A stretch of DNA of 64,000 nt from Branchiostoma floridae (GCF_000003815.2 NC_049987.1:15481434-15545433); one strand, 5' to 3'; positions 10,963 to 20,785 are shown, numbered from the stretch's first letter. Numbers and translations are program-made. Notes: generated by a model from the sequence alone, not told the origin.

Positions 10963-12921
10963 TTAGTGGTACAGATCATCAATTCCTTCCACACCATTTC
11001 GGTTAACAAATTGGGGGTGGACATTGTAGAGGTGCTTGAGACATAACATGGTGGTTTTAAAAAACCTCGAACAATTACCAACCTTACAAGGCACAACGTC
11101 CCCGGAGATGCCATGCGCCTTTGCAAGGTGAGATTTCAAAGACCTAAAACTATGCAAGAGTTCGTCACAACCATGAGAAATAAACTGGTTGCACACAAAG
11201 ACAGCCTTATTCTTGTACAAGTCAGAGGAGATGACAATGGCTCTCGCCTTTGCTACCAAATCGGGACTTGGAGCCTGAGAGGCATCCGAAGTATCCTCAT
11301 CAATGATGAGGCTTCTGGAGCCAACAGTAGAGTCAGACTCGTTACCGTCCACAGAACGAAGACTCTCCGAGGGAAACTCCTCGATAACAAGACTGGAGTC
11401 GGAATCCGGCTCCTTACGAATCTTTTTTCCTTTCGACAAAGTCTTTGCAGAGGCAGAACCCTCACTGGAATCCCCCCTACACCTTTTCCTGGAATCTTTG
11501 TCAGCAATATCAGAGTTGCCATCATGGCAGCTCTGACAAAGAAAGAGGCGATTATCGCTTTGACAAACTGGGCCCTCACAGAAAGCAAGGAGAGCAGATT
11601 CTGGAGTTATGTCTGCCTTGCACTGATGACAAGACACCACCTCCAGAGTGATTGTGTAATCCAACTCACAACCCTGACACATGTACCGACGAGTAACAGG
11701 TCGGATAGGACTGGCCGCTTTACGCCTCCTTCTCTGGGACCGGGCGCGAGGGGCCGGTACCGGAGCAGCAGATGTTGAGGGTACCTGCTCGCTAGAAGAG
11801 GAAGAAAGGCCAGGCTTAGCCAGAGAAGGAGCGGCCTCCGACAGCAAGTCCTCAGACGGCTCAACCACCGCGACCGGAGAAAACTTGGTCAGAGAAGGAG
11901 CGGCCTCCGACAGCACATCCTCAGACGGCTCAACCACCGCGACCGGAGAAAACTTGGTCAGAGAAGGAGCGGCCTCCGACAGCACATCCTCAGACGGCTC
12001 AACCACCGCGACCGTAGGAGAAACCTCCGGCTCCGCGACCGGAGAAGAAACATCCGACTTCACAGCCGAAGAAGTACCCGGGTCCACACTGCCAGGGTGA
12101 CCTGGAGGCGAAACAGGATCAGATACACCAGACTCTGCGTCAGAAACATGGGCCAGTTCCGACCGATCAGTCTTATTTACAGCCTGAGGAACCCGTCCAT
12201 CATGATGTTCACGGACCTGACTCACACCTGCCGGGAGCTCTTGGCTCTTAGCCCAACTGGCTCCCATCTTAATCCTGTTTGCGAAGGACAGGGGACAACG
12301 GCGGGCCGTATGTCCCTCTGCCCTGCAACTGAGGCACACAACATCGTTGGTACAATCCATGGCCAAATGCCCAATGGATTGGCATTTGTTGCAAAATGTT
12401 ACTGCACAATTTGCCGACTCATGGCCTTCCTGGTTGCATCTCAAGCAGGTACGGGGCTGCCCCACATACCTAAAGAAAACCATCCTCCCGTCATACATTT
12501 TCCATGCTGATGGGATATTGCATCCCGGCTTTAAAACTACTTTGTATTGCCGGTTCCCATTTTTGATGGTCGGTCTGTCCCGGTATGTTACCATACGGGA
12601 CGTGATGACGGCACAGTATTGATTTAACCAGTTCCTGACATAGTTGTCATCGAGCTCATACGGAATTCTTGTGGCCGTGACAATTATCTCCGCCGCCGCG
12701 TAAGATGACACATCCACGGCGTCTAAACCAGACAGTTTCCCCGCATACAATGTACGCTCGTGTACCGAGGAAAATGACACGTCGAATGAGTTTGGTCCCA
12801 GAGACTGAACAGCCTGAATGCTGCTCATGGGAGCCGAAACCTCGCTCAGCAAAGTAAACACTTGTTCATACGTTAACCGATCACGGTACACGGCAACTTT
12901 TATTGAAAGAGGACGCTTCAT
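10963..12921 (-). CDS. LINE ORF1: zinc-knuckle RNA-binding protein with extra zinc motifs
   Basis: Intact 652-residue ORF just upstream of ORF2. Residues 1-150 look like a folded domain (possibly RRM-like, unproven). Three CCHC knuckles follow at C159-x2-C-x4-H-x4-C, C177 and C196, the usual nucleic-acid-binding signature of LINE ORF1 and Gag proteins. A Ser/Pro/Glu-rich linker then holds three nearly identical copies of a 23-residue repeat beginning PVAVVEPSED (DNA repeats between about 11816 and 12012). Next come a basic patch (RSQRRRRK), a cluster of CxxC pairs starting YMCQGCELD and, near the C terminus, two C2H2-like fingers (C-x4-12-H-x4-H type, ending HLYNVHPQF). In related elements ORF1 packages element RNA. 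The added CxxC and C2H2 modules are unusual and their role is unknown. The ATG at 12921 is the first in frame. Confidence 0.85.
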   Translation of the reverse strand: MKRPLSIKVAVYRDRLTYEQVFTLLSEVSAPMSSIQAVQSLGPNSFDVSFSSVHERTLYAGKLSGLDAVDVSSYAAAEIIVTATRIPYELDDNYVRNWLNQYCAVITSRMVTYRDRPTIKNGNRQYKVVLKPGCNIPSAWKMYDGRMVFFRYVGQPRTCLRCNQEGHESANCAVTFCNKCQSIGHLAMDCTNDVVCLSCRAEGHTARRCPLSFANRIKMGASWAKSQELPAGVSQVREHHDGRVPQAVNKTDRSELAHVSDAESGVSDPVSPPGHPGSVDPGTSSAVKSDVSSPVAEPEVSPTVAVVEPSEDVLSEAAPSLTKFSPVAVVEPSEDVLSEAAPSLTKFSPVAVVEPSEDLLSEAAPSLAKPGLSSSSSEQVPSTSAAPVPAPRARSQRRRRKAASPIRPVTRRYMCQGCELDYTITLEVVSCHQCKADITPESALLAFCEGPVCQSDNRLFLCQSCHDGNSDIADKDSRKRCRGDSSEGSASAKTLSKGKKIRKEPDSDSSLVIEEFPSESLRSVDGNESDSTVGSRSLIIDEDTSDASQAPSPDLVAKARAIVISSDLYKNKAVFVCNQFISHGCDELLHSFRSLKSHLAKAHGISGDVVPCKVGNCSRFFKTTMLCLKHLYNVHPQFVNRNGVEGIDDLYH

Positions 12922-13271
12922 AATGCAGCTTTAACTAGAACCAAATAAAACTAAAAAGGAACCAAAATATGAGCAGACAGAGCTGCCAGAGACCCTGAAA
13001 AACACTACCTGTAAATCAGACAGCCTCCACGGACTCCACGGGCAGCAAGGGTTGAAAACGTAACGTAACTGAAGGCGTGTAACCAAACTGACACGCTTAA
13101 AGAACAACCAAGTACGAACCAATAAACTAGGCAGCCTCTCCGGGTGCTACTGGTTCTCAAACTAAATTGCTAAATTTGCCAAGGAGCAAGCCCAAGTGGA
13201 AATTTCCACTCAGACAAAATGGACACCACTGTCTGTCTCAACCCTTGAAATGCAAAACAGAGCAGCGACCT

Positions 13272-13476
13272 ACAATGGATGACCTCTGCCCCCTCTCAGC
13301 CCAGTCTATATAATGGGCGGGGGACAGCAGAAACTACAATGCTGCAACTAGATTTTGCAGCTGCGAAACAGGGCGAACGCCCCACAATGGATGGACCACC
13401 TCTGCCCCTCTCAGCCCAGTCAACGCAATGGGCGGGGGGCAGAAGTAAACCACAATGCTGCAACTAGATTCTGCAG
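13272..13476 (-). repeat. LINE 5' UTR tandem repeat, two copies of about 112 bp
   Basis: Copies begin at ACAATGGAT (13272 and 13384). Both contain CTCTCAGCCCAGTC, AATGGGCGGGG (a GC-box-like site) and CACAATGCTGCAACTAGATT or a close variant. They lie upstream of ORF1 on the element's strand, the position of promoter monomers in some L1 elements. Promoter activity is inference. Confidence 0.75.
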
Positions 13477-13480
13477 TTTT

Positions 13481-13617
13481 AGATCAACTCATTAAAGCCC
13501 AGAGTTCAACCGACTTGCAAACCATTAGATCAACTCAATAAGCCCAGAGTTCAACCGACTTGCAAACCAATAGATCAACTCATCAAAGCCCAGAGTTCGA
13601 CCGACTTTCGAACCACA
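13481..13617 (-). repeat. Three tandem copies of a 45-46 bp unit at the LINE 5' end
   Basis: Units start at 13481, 13527 and 13572, each beginning AGATCAACTC and containing AGCCCAGAGTT and CCGACTT. They adjoin the 112 bp repeats and are taken as the outer 5' end of the element. The true 5' boundary may lie a little further right. Confidence 0.75.
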
Positions 13618-14320
13618 TACTTACGGGCAAAAACACATTGTCACAATAACGTGATCAACGTGCCGAGTTTCATGGCTTAGTTAGACAATGGTACATTCCA
13701 GGCGAGTATTAAAACGCTCTTCTAGACGCATGTTACTGTATGTGGTCCAGCGTAATAAATCTACGCTTTAACTCACCATGTTTATATAAATATATATCAC
13801 AAATTGCATCAGAAGGAACTTAGTTTGTAATAAAAAATAATGCATATTCATTGTGGGTCAAAAAGTTTTACAAAACCTGTTTAATGTGCCAATAATTCAT
13901 CTGACATAAATTATGATAATGAGGGGGGAGGGGGCGACATGTGGAACTCGGGATTTTTAAGCGTAGAATCTAGTCTAACGTACCAAAATAACATAAAATA
14001 CGCGGCAAGGCACAGCTTTTTTAAAAAGATTTCTTGTTTAAACAAACCTACATGTAGATAACATTTCATCATACCACATTGCCACAAATTCTATTTAAAA
14101 TATTATAATTTTCATTATTTTATTAAATTTGGAGTCTGCAGACGAGGTCACCCATAAAATCCACGTACTGTGGCCTTGGGTTATGATCTACTTTAATATG
14201 AGCATATGATTTTCTTGTCACCCCCCCCCCCCGAGGACAAAGAAGGACAAAGTATCATACAGCTTGTGTTATCATGATTTCTGACATGATTATGTTCTAT
14301 CTCCAAAAGCAGGGAACGCT
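13618..14320. other. No gene seen; C-homopolymer at 14221
   Basis: AT-rich flank of the LINE with a G-rich patch near 13922 and a run of about 12 C at 14221. No splice signals or ORFs that look coding. Confidence 0.4.
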
Positions 14321-14660
14321 AGAAATCATGATCTTCACACCGAACTGTGTACGTGCCTGCGAACGAAAAAAGGTGTTGTTTTCTTTTACCAGGCTTGACT
14401 GCATGCGTGTCGCAAACGTTTGTTTTGAGTACTATTTCAGCCTATTGCAATTAAGGATACGTCGATATTCCCGTCAGTTTCGCTGACGTGGACCATGAGC
14501 ACCACCCCCCTCCCCACCTCATTTGAAATGCGCACTTAACCCTGGACCAGGTAACATCACGTTGCCACACGCTTGTATGATCTTGTATACCGTGGAAAGG
14601 GACACAGACCTGGACACAGGTCAGGTGTCTACAACATAACGAAGAAGATCTAAGGTAACA
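14320..14660 (+). repeat. Segmental duplicate of 15420-15760 (first-exon region)
   Basis: About 340 bp that recur some 1.1 kb downstream with only scattered changes. The shared part covers an AACCGTGTA-type block, TTTTCCAGGCT, AGTTTCGCTGACGTGGACC, TGCCACACGCT, TATACCGTGGAAA and the donor end AAGATCTAAG before GTAACATTCTG. It carries the promoter block and first exon to two neighbouring small genes. Confidence 0.85.
14476..14654 (+). promoter_or_regulatory. Promoter block and non-coding first exon (candidate 1 for the 15067 gene)
   Basis: AGTTTCGCTGACGT at 14476-14489 joins an IRF half-site (GAAAC on the other strand) to a TGACGT CRE/ATF core. The transcript would leave through the donor at 14654 (TCTAAG before GTAACA). 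The next plausible acceptor is the AAAG just before the ATG at 15067. The transcription start is not fixed. Confidence 0.5.
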
Positions 14661-14767
14661 TTCTGTTGTTGTTGTGTTGTTGTTTTGTTTTGTTGTGGTT
14701 TCGATGATACACTAAAAGGACTGTTTACAAGTTAGTGGCCGTAAACTTTGACCTTAGTCTGAGTGAG

Positions 14768-14876
14768 AGTTTCGGTCCTTCATTTGTACTTGGCAATTTT
14801 CCGAGAAGACTAGGTAACACCACACACTCTTGCATGTGTATACACATCATCTAAAGAAAGCGACCTAGCTTGAGAG
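14768..14876 (+). promoter_or_regulatory. Second promoter block and first exon (candidate 2 for the 15067 gene)
   Basis: AGTTTCGGTCC at 14768-14778 is followed by CATTTGTACT, the segment GAAGACTAGGTAACACCACA shared with 17456 and 20718, and a donor at 14876 (TGAGAG before GTAACA). This resembles the first exons of the 18375 and 21090 genes more than its own neighbour at 14476, so the 15067 gene may have two alternative promoters. Confidence 0.45.
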
Positions 14877-15066
14877 GTAACACTACACTATGACTTAGAA
14901 TGTATACGCATTATGGCGACCAATTCTTGATTTAGTTGAATGAAGCCAGTTTGGACATGCTTGTTCATGGGACATGACAGAGTACTTACACTACTCGTTT
15001 GTCACCTGTATGTTTGATCAAGGGCATTTAATCCTTGATTAATGTGGATATTTTGTTCCTTAAAGG

Positions 15067-15231
15067 ATGGACGTCGCCAAACACTTCATCAGATTGCTGT
15101 ATTACATCGTCTTTGCCGTGGGAGTAGTCGCTATTTTCCGGAACATCGTGGAGGGTGGCCATGTTTTTAAGTTCGCCATAATGGTGGCTATTGCGGTCTA
15201 TGCATTCAACAATGTTCTGCCTGATATATAG
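15067..15231 (+). CDS. Small two-helix membrane protein A (54 aa), hairpin family
   Basis: Starts MDVAKHF, two bases after an acceptor-like TTCCTTAAAG. Residues 8-24 and 34-51 are hydrophobic enough to span a membrane. Between them lie R25-N-I-V-E and two Gly, so the chain is essentially a helical hairpin with short ends and no signal-peptide cleavage motif. The turn replaces the R-x-[MV]-D motif of the relatives at 16195, 18375, 21090 and 22822, making it the most diverged plus-strand member. It is too short for a usual ORF cut-off; support comes from the shared gene structure (non-coding first exon, ATG immediately after the acceptor, single coding exon) and matching topology. I recognise no named family. 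Function is unknown. Confidence 0.6.
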   Translation: MDVAKHFIRLLYYIVFAVGVVAIFRNIVEGGHVFKFAIMVAIAVYAFNNVLPDI

Positions 15232-15600
15232 AAGAGTGGCTTTGGGGAATAAGAGGCTAAAGAAGTCAACATTTTGACAGCCTGTGACGGCCCTTGACGT
15301 CGGCCTTTCCAAGGACATTATATTTGGTTGTTCTAAAGGACGCTGAATGTGTGACATTGTGGACTGAAACGTCAAGAATGACAAAGTAGCATACACACTG
15401 TGTCTTCATGATGTCTGGATTATGTTCTCTCTGCAATAGCAGGTAACACCACAAACCACGATCCACACCGAACCGTGTAACGTTGCCTGCCCGCGAACAA
15501 AAAGGCGCTGTTTTCCTTTTCCAGGCTAGACTGCATATATACGTTTGTTTTGGGTACTATTTCAACTTATTGTAATTAAGGGTACGTGGGGGTTTCTGTC

Positions 15601-15745
15601 AGTTTCGCTGACGTGGACCCCCTTTCATTTCAACTGCTCACTTCTGACCAGGTAACACCACTTTGCCACACGCTCGTATACCGTGGAAAAGAACACAAAC
15701 CTGGACGGGGGTACGGTGTTTGCAACATTATTACGAAGATCTAAG
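15601..15745 (+). promoter_or_regulatory. Promoter block and non-coding first exon of the 16195 gene
   Basis: AGTTTCGCTGACGT at 15601-15614, identical to 14476-14489, is followed by the duplicated exon ending at 15745 (CTAAG before GTAACA). The matching acceptor is the TTTATTGTAG ending at 16193. An AATAAA at 16016 within the intron could end transcripts of the upstream gene. Confidence 0.55.
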
Positions 15746-16194
15746 GTAACATTCTGTTGTTGTTGTTATCAGCATGCATATTCGCTTATGTTGACTGAAC
15801 GATTATAACATATTGCCTTGTAATCTTGGTTTTGTGCTATCAAATCGTTTGAAAATTTCCATGAAACGAGTATTTTCAACCCAACAAAACCAGTATAATG
15901 TACACTTCAGTAGCACAGCATAGTCACAGGCATAGAATGTAGTTCCTAGCACCTTTGTATTTTCCTTATTTTACATGTTGTATGTACCTGCAATTAGCCC
16001 TCGGGCAAGAATTTTCAATAAACTTATTATATTATTTTCTTCTCACACCAATTTGAAACGAGTATTTTCTTCTCACACCAATTTTGAAATGAGTACGTAT
16101 TTTCTTCTCATACCTATTTTTGACCCGAAGTGATCTTAACGTTAGTAACGTTACATGTATTCATACTTATTTGTGTGTTTTTATTTATTGTAGA

Positions 16195-16449
16195 ATGGAT
16201 GTCGCTTCTATCCTCTACTGTTTGGTTATCGGATTTTTCATATGGATCGGCTTAGTAGGAGGGACAGTCATCATGATCCGAGCCATGGATTTCAATCAAG
16301 CTATCAAGGCAGCCTGTGCGACTGCTACCGTGATCTTTATATCTACTGCCATTGTCCTTTTCGAGGCTCTGTCATTGGTAAACGAACACATCCGACAGGA
16401 TATGCTAGCCGCCAAGAAGCTGAACATGAGTGTCGCGACTGGAACGTAA
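16195..16449 (+). CDS. Small two-helix membrane protein B (84 aa), hairpin family
   Basis: Starts MDVASILYC at the ATG directly after an acceptor (TTTATTGTAG). The frame stays open 25 codons further upstream, but that part would be intron. Hydrophobic helices span about 6-28 and 38-57, joined by IRAMDFNQAI, the clearest form of the family turn R-x-[MV]-D-x-x-Q-A. It has the longest tail of the single-hairpin members, 27 residues with an amphipathic, charged sequence (NEHIRQDMLAAKKL). MDVA at the start is shared with the 15067 protein, in keeping with the duplicated first-exon regions. A membrane location is inferred from hydrophobicity. No enzyme motif is present and the function is unknown. 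Confidence 0.7.
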   Translation: MDVASILYCLVIGFFIWIGLVGGTVIMIRAMDFNQAIKAACATATVIFISTAIVLFEALSLVNEHIRQDMLAAKKLNMSVATGT

Positions 16450-17437
16450 GGCCACAGCCAGATGACAAATGGACATACAGCATCGATAACTTTCGTCATT
16501 TTTTTCTGCGGCATATTTTGGTGATCAAGACATCAGACTTGAAGCGACAAGGACTAAGGATACGACTGGCTGCGATGTTATCGGATTTTAAGCGTGTGCA
16601 TGGTTTGCTATATTATCAAAATTGTTTGAAGTGCATGATAGCAGACATTCTTGTGTACCATAAGATGGGAAAATTTAAAAGTTACTGTAGTCTGCGTACT
16701 GCATGTTTCGCTAAAATGCCTCAGTTCTGAAGCATTGGTTTTTATGTAATTATCTGTACTATGTACCTTTATGTAGCTTGAAAAACACATCACAATCTAA
16801 TTGGTTGGGTATATTTCTTTTTTACCTAAAAAGTAACAGCAAATTTATTGAATTAAGATTTCACCATGACAATTTCTGTCCACCATTCTGTCTGTATTTT
16901 GTTATTGACAATACTTGTACTCGTAAAGACAGGAAAAAAGACATTGAGAGAGGGATATAGAACCTCAGACATACACACTGTCCGCGGCAACTTACGTTAT
17001 AACTTATATACGTCTCGACCCATTCAAATATACGAGAACCCCTCATACAACCTATTAAGATATATAGCAGATGATACACAATCTACTCTCTTACCCTCAA
17101 CCTAAAAACGAACCGTACTGAAGCATAATTTGGCTGCTTATGATAAGAGTTCAATATATCAATGACCATCTTGCTATGTAGTAGCACATTTCATGACGGG
17201 GTGGTGTTATGGGACGACACGAAAATGGCGACTGAAACCAAATATCTACGTCGTCAGCAGTCGAGACAATGGAGTTGTAACTTAATAAATTTGACATTAG
17301 ACCACAACGTATTGGAATGCACTTGCGCACTCAAAACATTGCTTTCATCTTTACCGTCGAGCAGTGCAAGTGGTGCAAGCTGTCCGGAGACACAGGAAGA
17401 AACGTGTCCTGAGAGCTTCAAATTCGGTCCTGAATTT
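16450..17437. other. 3' flank of gene B and duplicated promoter-proximal DNA
   Basis: Segments near 16622-16920 recur with changes near 19110-19140 and 24320-24490, showing that the genes were copied with their 3' flanks. 17216-17437 is shared with 20500-20690. ORFs here (for example 17162-17455) are not preserved between the copies, so they are not called as genes. An AATAAA lies at 17283. Confidence 0.5.
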
Positions 17438-17550
17438 GTTTCCCATTTCGTCTAGAAGACTAGGCAACATCACATACTCTTCGTACATACCGTCGCAAGA
17501 GAGCAACCGTTCAAAATCAAGGTAACTCTAGCTAGTCAGACTATGTACTT
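17216..17550 (+). repeat. Segmental duplicate of about 20500-20820
   Basis: Both copies carry GGCGACTGAAACCAAATA, an AACGTATT block, CACTCAAAACATTGCTTTC or variant, CGTGTCCTGAGA, CGGTCCTG and the first exon with donor TCAAG before GTAAC. They differ by small indels that change the reading frame, so conservation reflects copying or regulatory constraint rather than protein coding. Confidence 0.85.
17438..17521 (+). promoter_or_regulatory. Promoter block and non-coding first exon of the 18375 gene
   Basis: GTTTCCCATTTCG at 17438-17450 has two IRF half-sites in tandem, spaced by one base more than in a standard ISRE. It is followed by TCTAGAAGACTAGG and an exon ending at 17521 (TCAAG before GTAACTC). 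The partner acceptor ends at 18373. Confidence 0.5.
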
Positions 17551-18374
17551 TGCAATTGTTGTCATTCTGTTGTAAGGGTGTGCCTTCCCCATTAACTAAT
17601 TCAGCAAATAGAAACTTAGTGGTTAAGCTGTGGCCATATGAAGCATTGTAACTGTTGTATGTACTTGTCTACCCTAGCAGTCTTCTTGTCAGATTATTTT
17701 GCAGATTATACACTGTTTTCTCGTTGTATATCAGTTCTAGGTGTGTCCGGTTTCTTTTGTGTGTGTTTTCCTTGTTGTATTGCAAAGCTTTAGCTTCACG
17801 AGTCGTAGTAACATATTGTCTTACATGTATATGGTTAGAATATTGGACTTTCTCCAACATTTCGTCCATGCAGTCGTCTAGTAGACACTAACTAAGTCTT
17901 TGTCCCAATATGTTTGCTATGTAGTAACTCTTGGTTATGTCGTGGATATAACCTCTTTGGTTAGGTTCGAATTCACTAACCAGTCGACGTACGTCACTGT
18001 TTGAAACGTTTACAAGGGATGTCAAAAAGCTATGGTGAACCACCATAGTGTGATCTATGATATTGAAGTGGCAATTTTACCCCTCTGAGTAGTTCAAAGT
18101 GCCAGTAATGTACCTGTATATAAGCCATGGCTTTTATAGCGTTCACTGGCAGCTATCATGTTTCTCAACTACAGTTCCACGTGTTTACATCGTATCGCTC
18201 AATGACTGCCAAAGCACGAGACACATACCTGTAGCTTTTTTTCAGTCCAGCTGACACGCCTGCCTGGAGACTAATAAGACAATATAGCCAGATAAGTAAA
18301 GTGTGACTGTTGTTTCATTGTTTCATTTGCATATTTTGCTAAATTCTTTGTTTGTTTGTGTTTGTTTTCTTAGC

Positions 18375-18527
18375 ATGGATTACATCGTCGGATTGGCTTT
18401 GAGCCTCATCATGTCTGCGGTTGTATTCGCTATGACCCGGAATATGGATTATAACCAGGCCCTTTTTTGCACCATGTTGGCGACTTTCTTTGTCTACATA
18501 ACTGTACAGCCAACACAAAACATGTGA
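18375..18527 (+). CDS. Small two-helix membrane protein C (50 aa), hairpin family
   Basis: Starts MDYIVGLALS one base after an acceptor (TTGTTTTCTTAG). The upstream in-frame codons are pyrimidine-rich intron. Helix 1 is about residues 4-20 and helix 2 about 30-44, joined by TRNMDYNQA. The predicted protein is almost nothing but the hairpin, with a five-residue polar tail. It is clearly homologous in protein and DNA to the gene at 22822: the intron upstream, the coding exon and several hundred bases of 3' flank (to about 19150) all align with 22470-23640. Function unknown. A coding role is supported by the preserved frame in the paralogue. Confidence 0.7.
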   Translation: MDYIVGLALSLIMSAVVFAMTRNMDYNQALFCTMLATFFVYITVQPTQNM

Positions 18528-19294
18528 GAGTGGCGACTGAAACTGTCCGGACGACTCGAGTAGCCTTCTGTTTGCGAAAATAATTGCATGCTGGTGTTAT
18601 TTGTGATTTTGTGGACTTTTACGTTTTGAAAATGACAGTAGAGAGATATGCCAAAGCTTTCTGCCGTCTTGACACTACAACCAACATGTTTTCAGTAAGA
18701 TGATATGGATTGACTGTAAAGGCAAACTTCAAACTATAGTACCATATCAACTGTATTATTGAATATCAATTGTGCTACCTAGCAGCTTTTATATCAGATT
18801 GAGTTATTTACGCACTATACACATACTTCTGTCGCTAAAATATCCGTTTTGACAATAACAACTCATAGAGTGACAAAAAGATATAACTACACTAATCCGA
18901 ATCCACCATAACTGATAGAGTGGCATGAAGACCCCTTAAGGATAAACGTAAGTAATCAAGATTCATCCCCAGTGATTGTTTTGTTGTTTACTACAAAGCA
19001 TGCCTATCACGACATTAAATTACGTGTTGCTTGAAGCAACAAGGATTCAGTGTAGGACAGAATGTGATGTGACAGTGCCCTCAAATTTTGAGCATGTGCA
19101 CGGTTTGCTTTATAATCAAAATTGTTTGAAGTGATGGTAGGCATTCTAGTTTAATCTAAAAAGCTAGTGCAGGTTGCACTTATTGTACTTATCTAAAATT
19201 AAGGTATGGTCCTTGTGGGCCTGTGGTCTTCTGATGCTGTATTAAAAATTATACTTACTGTTATCCATGGCTCTTGATTTTTTTTCTCGAAGTA
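18528..19294. other. 3' flank of gene C, duplicated downstream of gene E
   Basis: Shares GTGAGAGTGG, GAGAGATATGCCAAAGCTTT or variant and CGTCTTGACACTACAACCAA with 23136-23300, and ACCCCTTAA ... GTAAGTAATCAAGA with 23560-23600. No further gene seen. Confidence 0.6.
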
Positions 19295-19719
19295 CAGTCA
19301 AACTTGCCCAAGCGACCACTTCTTCTTAGCGACCACCTGGCCATTACGACCATTTTCCCCATTGACGTAAGCATTAAGCGGCCTCTTTACAACGTCCACC
19401 TGGCCAACGCGACCGTGACCACAAAAATTGGGACCAAATACCTGCCCACAACGACCGAGGTGTTATCGATTTTCAATGATAACTAGCACGATTTTGTGCC
19501 GAATTCGGCCAGTTTGCGTCGAATTTTGACTACTATTACGATGTTATGTTCAAAATAAAGATGGCGGGGATGCATTGCTATTTGCCATTAAACACAACGG
19601 AAACCATTTAAACTATGCATCGGGCATGTTGCGAGTCGATACTCTTTTAACCGACCACCTGACCAAATCGACCGCTTTTACCCGGTCCCCCGGGTGGTCG
19701 TCCTGGGCAGGTTTGACTG
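19295..19719. mobile_element. Non-autonomous DNA transposon with TIRs and TA target site (Tc1/mariner-pogo-like)
   Basis: The left end CAGTCAAACTTGCCCA and right end TGGGCAGGTTTGACTG are inverted repeats, each flanked by TA. Subterminal AGCGACCAC/ACCGACCAC motifs recur along both arms. No transposase ORF remains. The TA duplication and CAG...CTG ends suggest the pogo/Tigger side of Tc1/mariner. Confidence 0.8.
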
Positions 19720-20062
19720 TACCTTGTTACAAGACAATAATGTATGCAAAATTTCATGACGTCATGCCTTATCCCTCCTATTTTACAGACTTGTTGCTTT
19801 CGAGCAAGACCTGCACGCGTGAGAATACACGTAAGGGCGCCCCCTAGCGTACGAGCGTGCAAATGTATCCGGCGTAACACTTGGGATCGAGGAGTTTGAC
19901 GGCGTCATCTAAAAGAGTGTTGTGTACAGAAATATCGGCTATGTGGAGCTCTTCGTAACATTACAATTAATTGGTGGATACAATGTTAAGGTAGCTATAG
20001 AGACTGATGCATGGTACCGTAGTTCACGAATCATACACTTAGTTAAGGCCATAGCAAGTAGA

Positions 20063-20234
20063 TAATCTCCAAGCAGATCTTACGGTGGCATAAGAGAGTA
20101 TCATTAGCTTGGGAAGGAGTTAAGCTGGCAGAGGAGTTTCATTGGCCACCGCGATGAAACTCCTCTGACGGTTAAACTCTTTACCCGAGCTAATGATACT
20201 ATCTTGTGCCACCGCAAGATCTGCTTGGAGATTA
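20063..20234. mobile_element. Foldback MITE, copy 1
   Basis: Starts TAATCTCCAAGCAGATCTTA and ends with its near-complement. The arms continue (GGTGGCATAAGA ... TATCTTGTGCCACC) so that nearly the whole 172 bp can fold into one hairpin. Related copies lie at 31699, 44798 and 50134. Confidence 0.88.
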
Positions 20235-20701
20235 GCAAGTTGATTTTATAGATGACATCAGCGGCAAAGTCTCGCCTGATTTCAGAAAAAATACAAGAAT
20301 TTTTCTCTTCTTCGGAGTTGGTCAACATGACGAGAAAAAAAAAACAATTGGGCAAATAGGTTGATATATCCTATCTCGCTATTTTTGCGGTCTGCAGAGG
20401 ATGTCATCCATAAATTTTACTTGCGGCGGCCTAAGATTCAAGCGCCAGATATCCAAGCAGGACAACAAAGTAACGTTTTATGTAACGACCGATCTTTTCA
20501 CAGCAAAGGCGACTGAAACCAAATAGCTACGTCGAGACAATAGACTGTTTACAAGTTGGCATTAGACCGCAACGTATTAAACTGTACATGCGCACTCAGA
20601 ACATTGCTTTCATTCAACTTTACCGAAGCAGTGGAAGTAGTGCAAGCTGCCCGGAGACACAGAAAGAAACGTGTCCTGAGAACTTTCAATCCGGTCCTGC
20701 A
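20235..20701. other. No gene; 5' flank of gene D including duplicated DNA
   Basis: An A-rich run is at 20331-20345. From about 20500 the sequence is the second copy of 17216-17550. Overlapping ORFs on both strands are not kept in the other copy. Confidence 0.5.
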
Positions 20702-20785
20702 TTTCTTTTTCGCAGTCTCTAGAAGAATAGGTAACACCACATACTCTTACACACCGTTGCAAGAGAGCGACTGTTCAAAATCAAG
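20702..20785 (+). promoter_or_regulatory. Promoter with ISRE-like site and non-coding first exon of the 21090 gene
   Basis: TTTCTTTTTC at 20702-20711 reads GAAAAAGAAA on the other strand, an exact GAAANNGAAA core for IRF proteins. The exon then carries GTAACACCACATACTCTTAC and ends at 20785 (TCAAG before GTAACGC). The partner acceptor lies just before the ATG at 21090. Confidence 0.55.

Larger units (their letters stand above)
6900..13617 (-). mobile_element. Near-full-length LINE retrotransposon (L1/Tx1-like)
   Basis: A complete two-ORF non-LTR element on the minus strand. Tandem repeats lie at the 5' end (13272-13617), ORF1 is 12921-10963, ORF2 is 10948-7454, and the 3' UTR runs to about 6900, where it ends in AT-rich sequence. 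The ORFs are separated by only 14 bases. ORF1 has CCHC knuckles. ORF2 carries an APE-type endonuclease, a reverse transcriptase with YADD and a C-terminal Cys/His region. RT segments such as NKSPGSDGLPKEFY and RPISLLNCDYKILAKVL resemble the L1/Tx1 group; the clade call is from memory and not searched. The 3' boundary and any target-site duplication were not proven. A single nonsense codon in ORF2 is the only disabling lesion seen. Confidence 0.9.

Noticed and set aside
11681-12100. Plus-strand 139-codon ORF with 23-residue repeats
   Set aside because: Antisense shadow of the repeated linker of LINE ORF1.
17162-17455. 97-codon ORF upstream of gene C
   Set aside because: The frame is broken by indels in the duplicate at 20500-20740, so the shared sequence is better explained as promoter and first-exon DNA.
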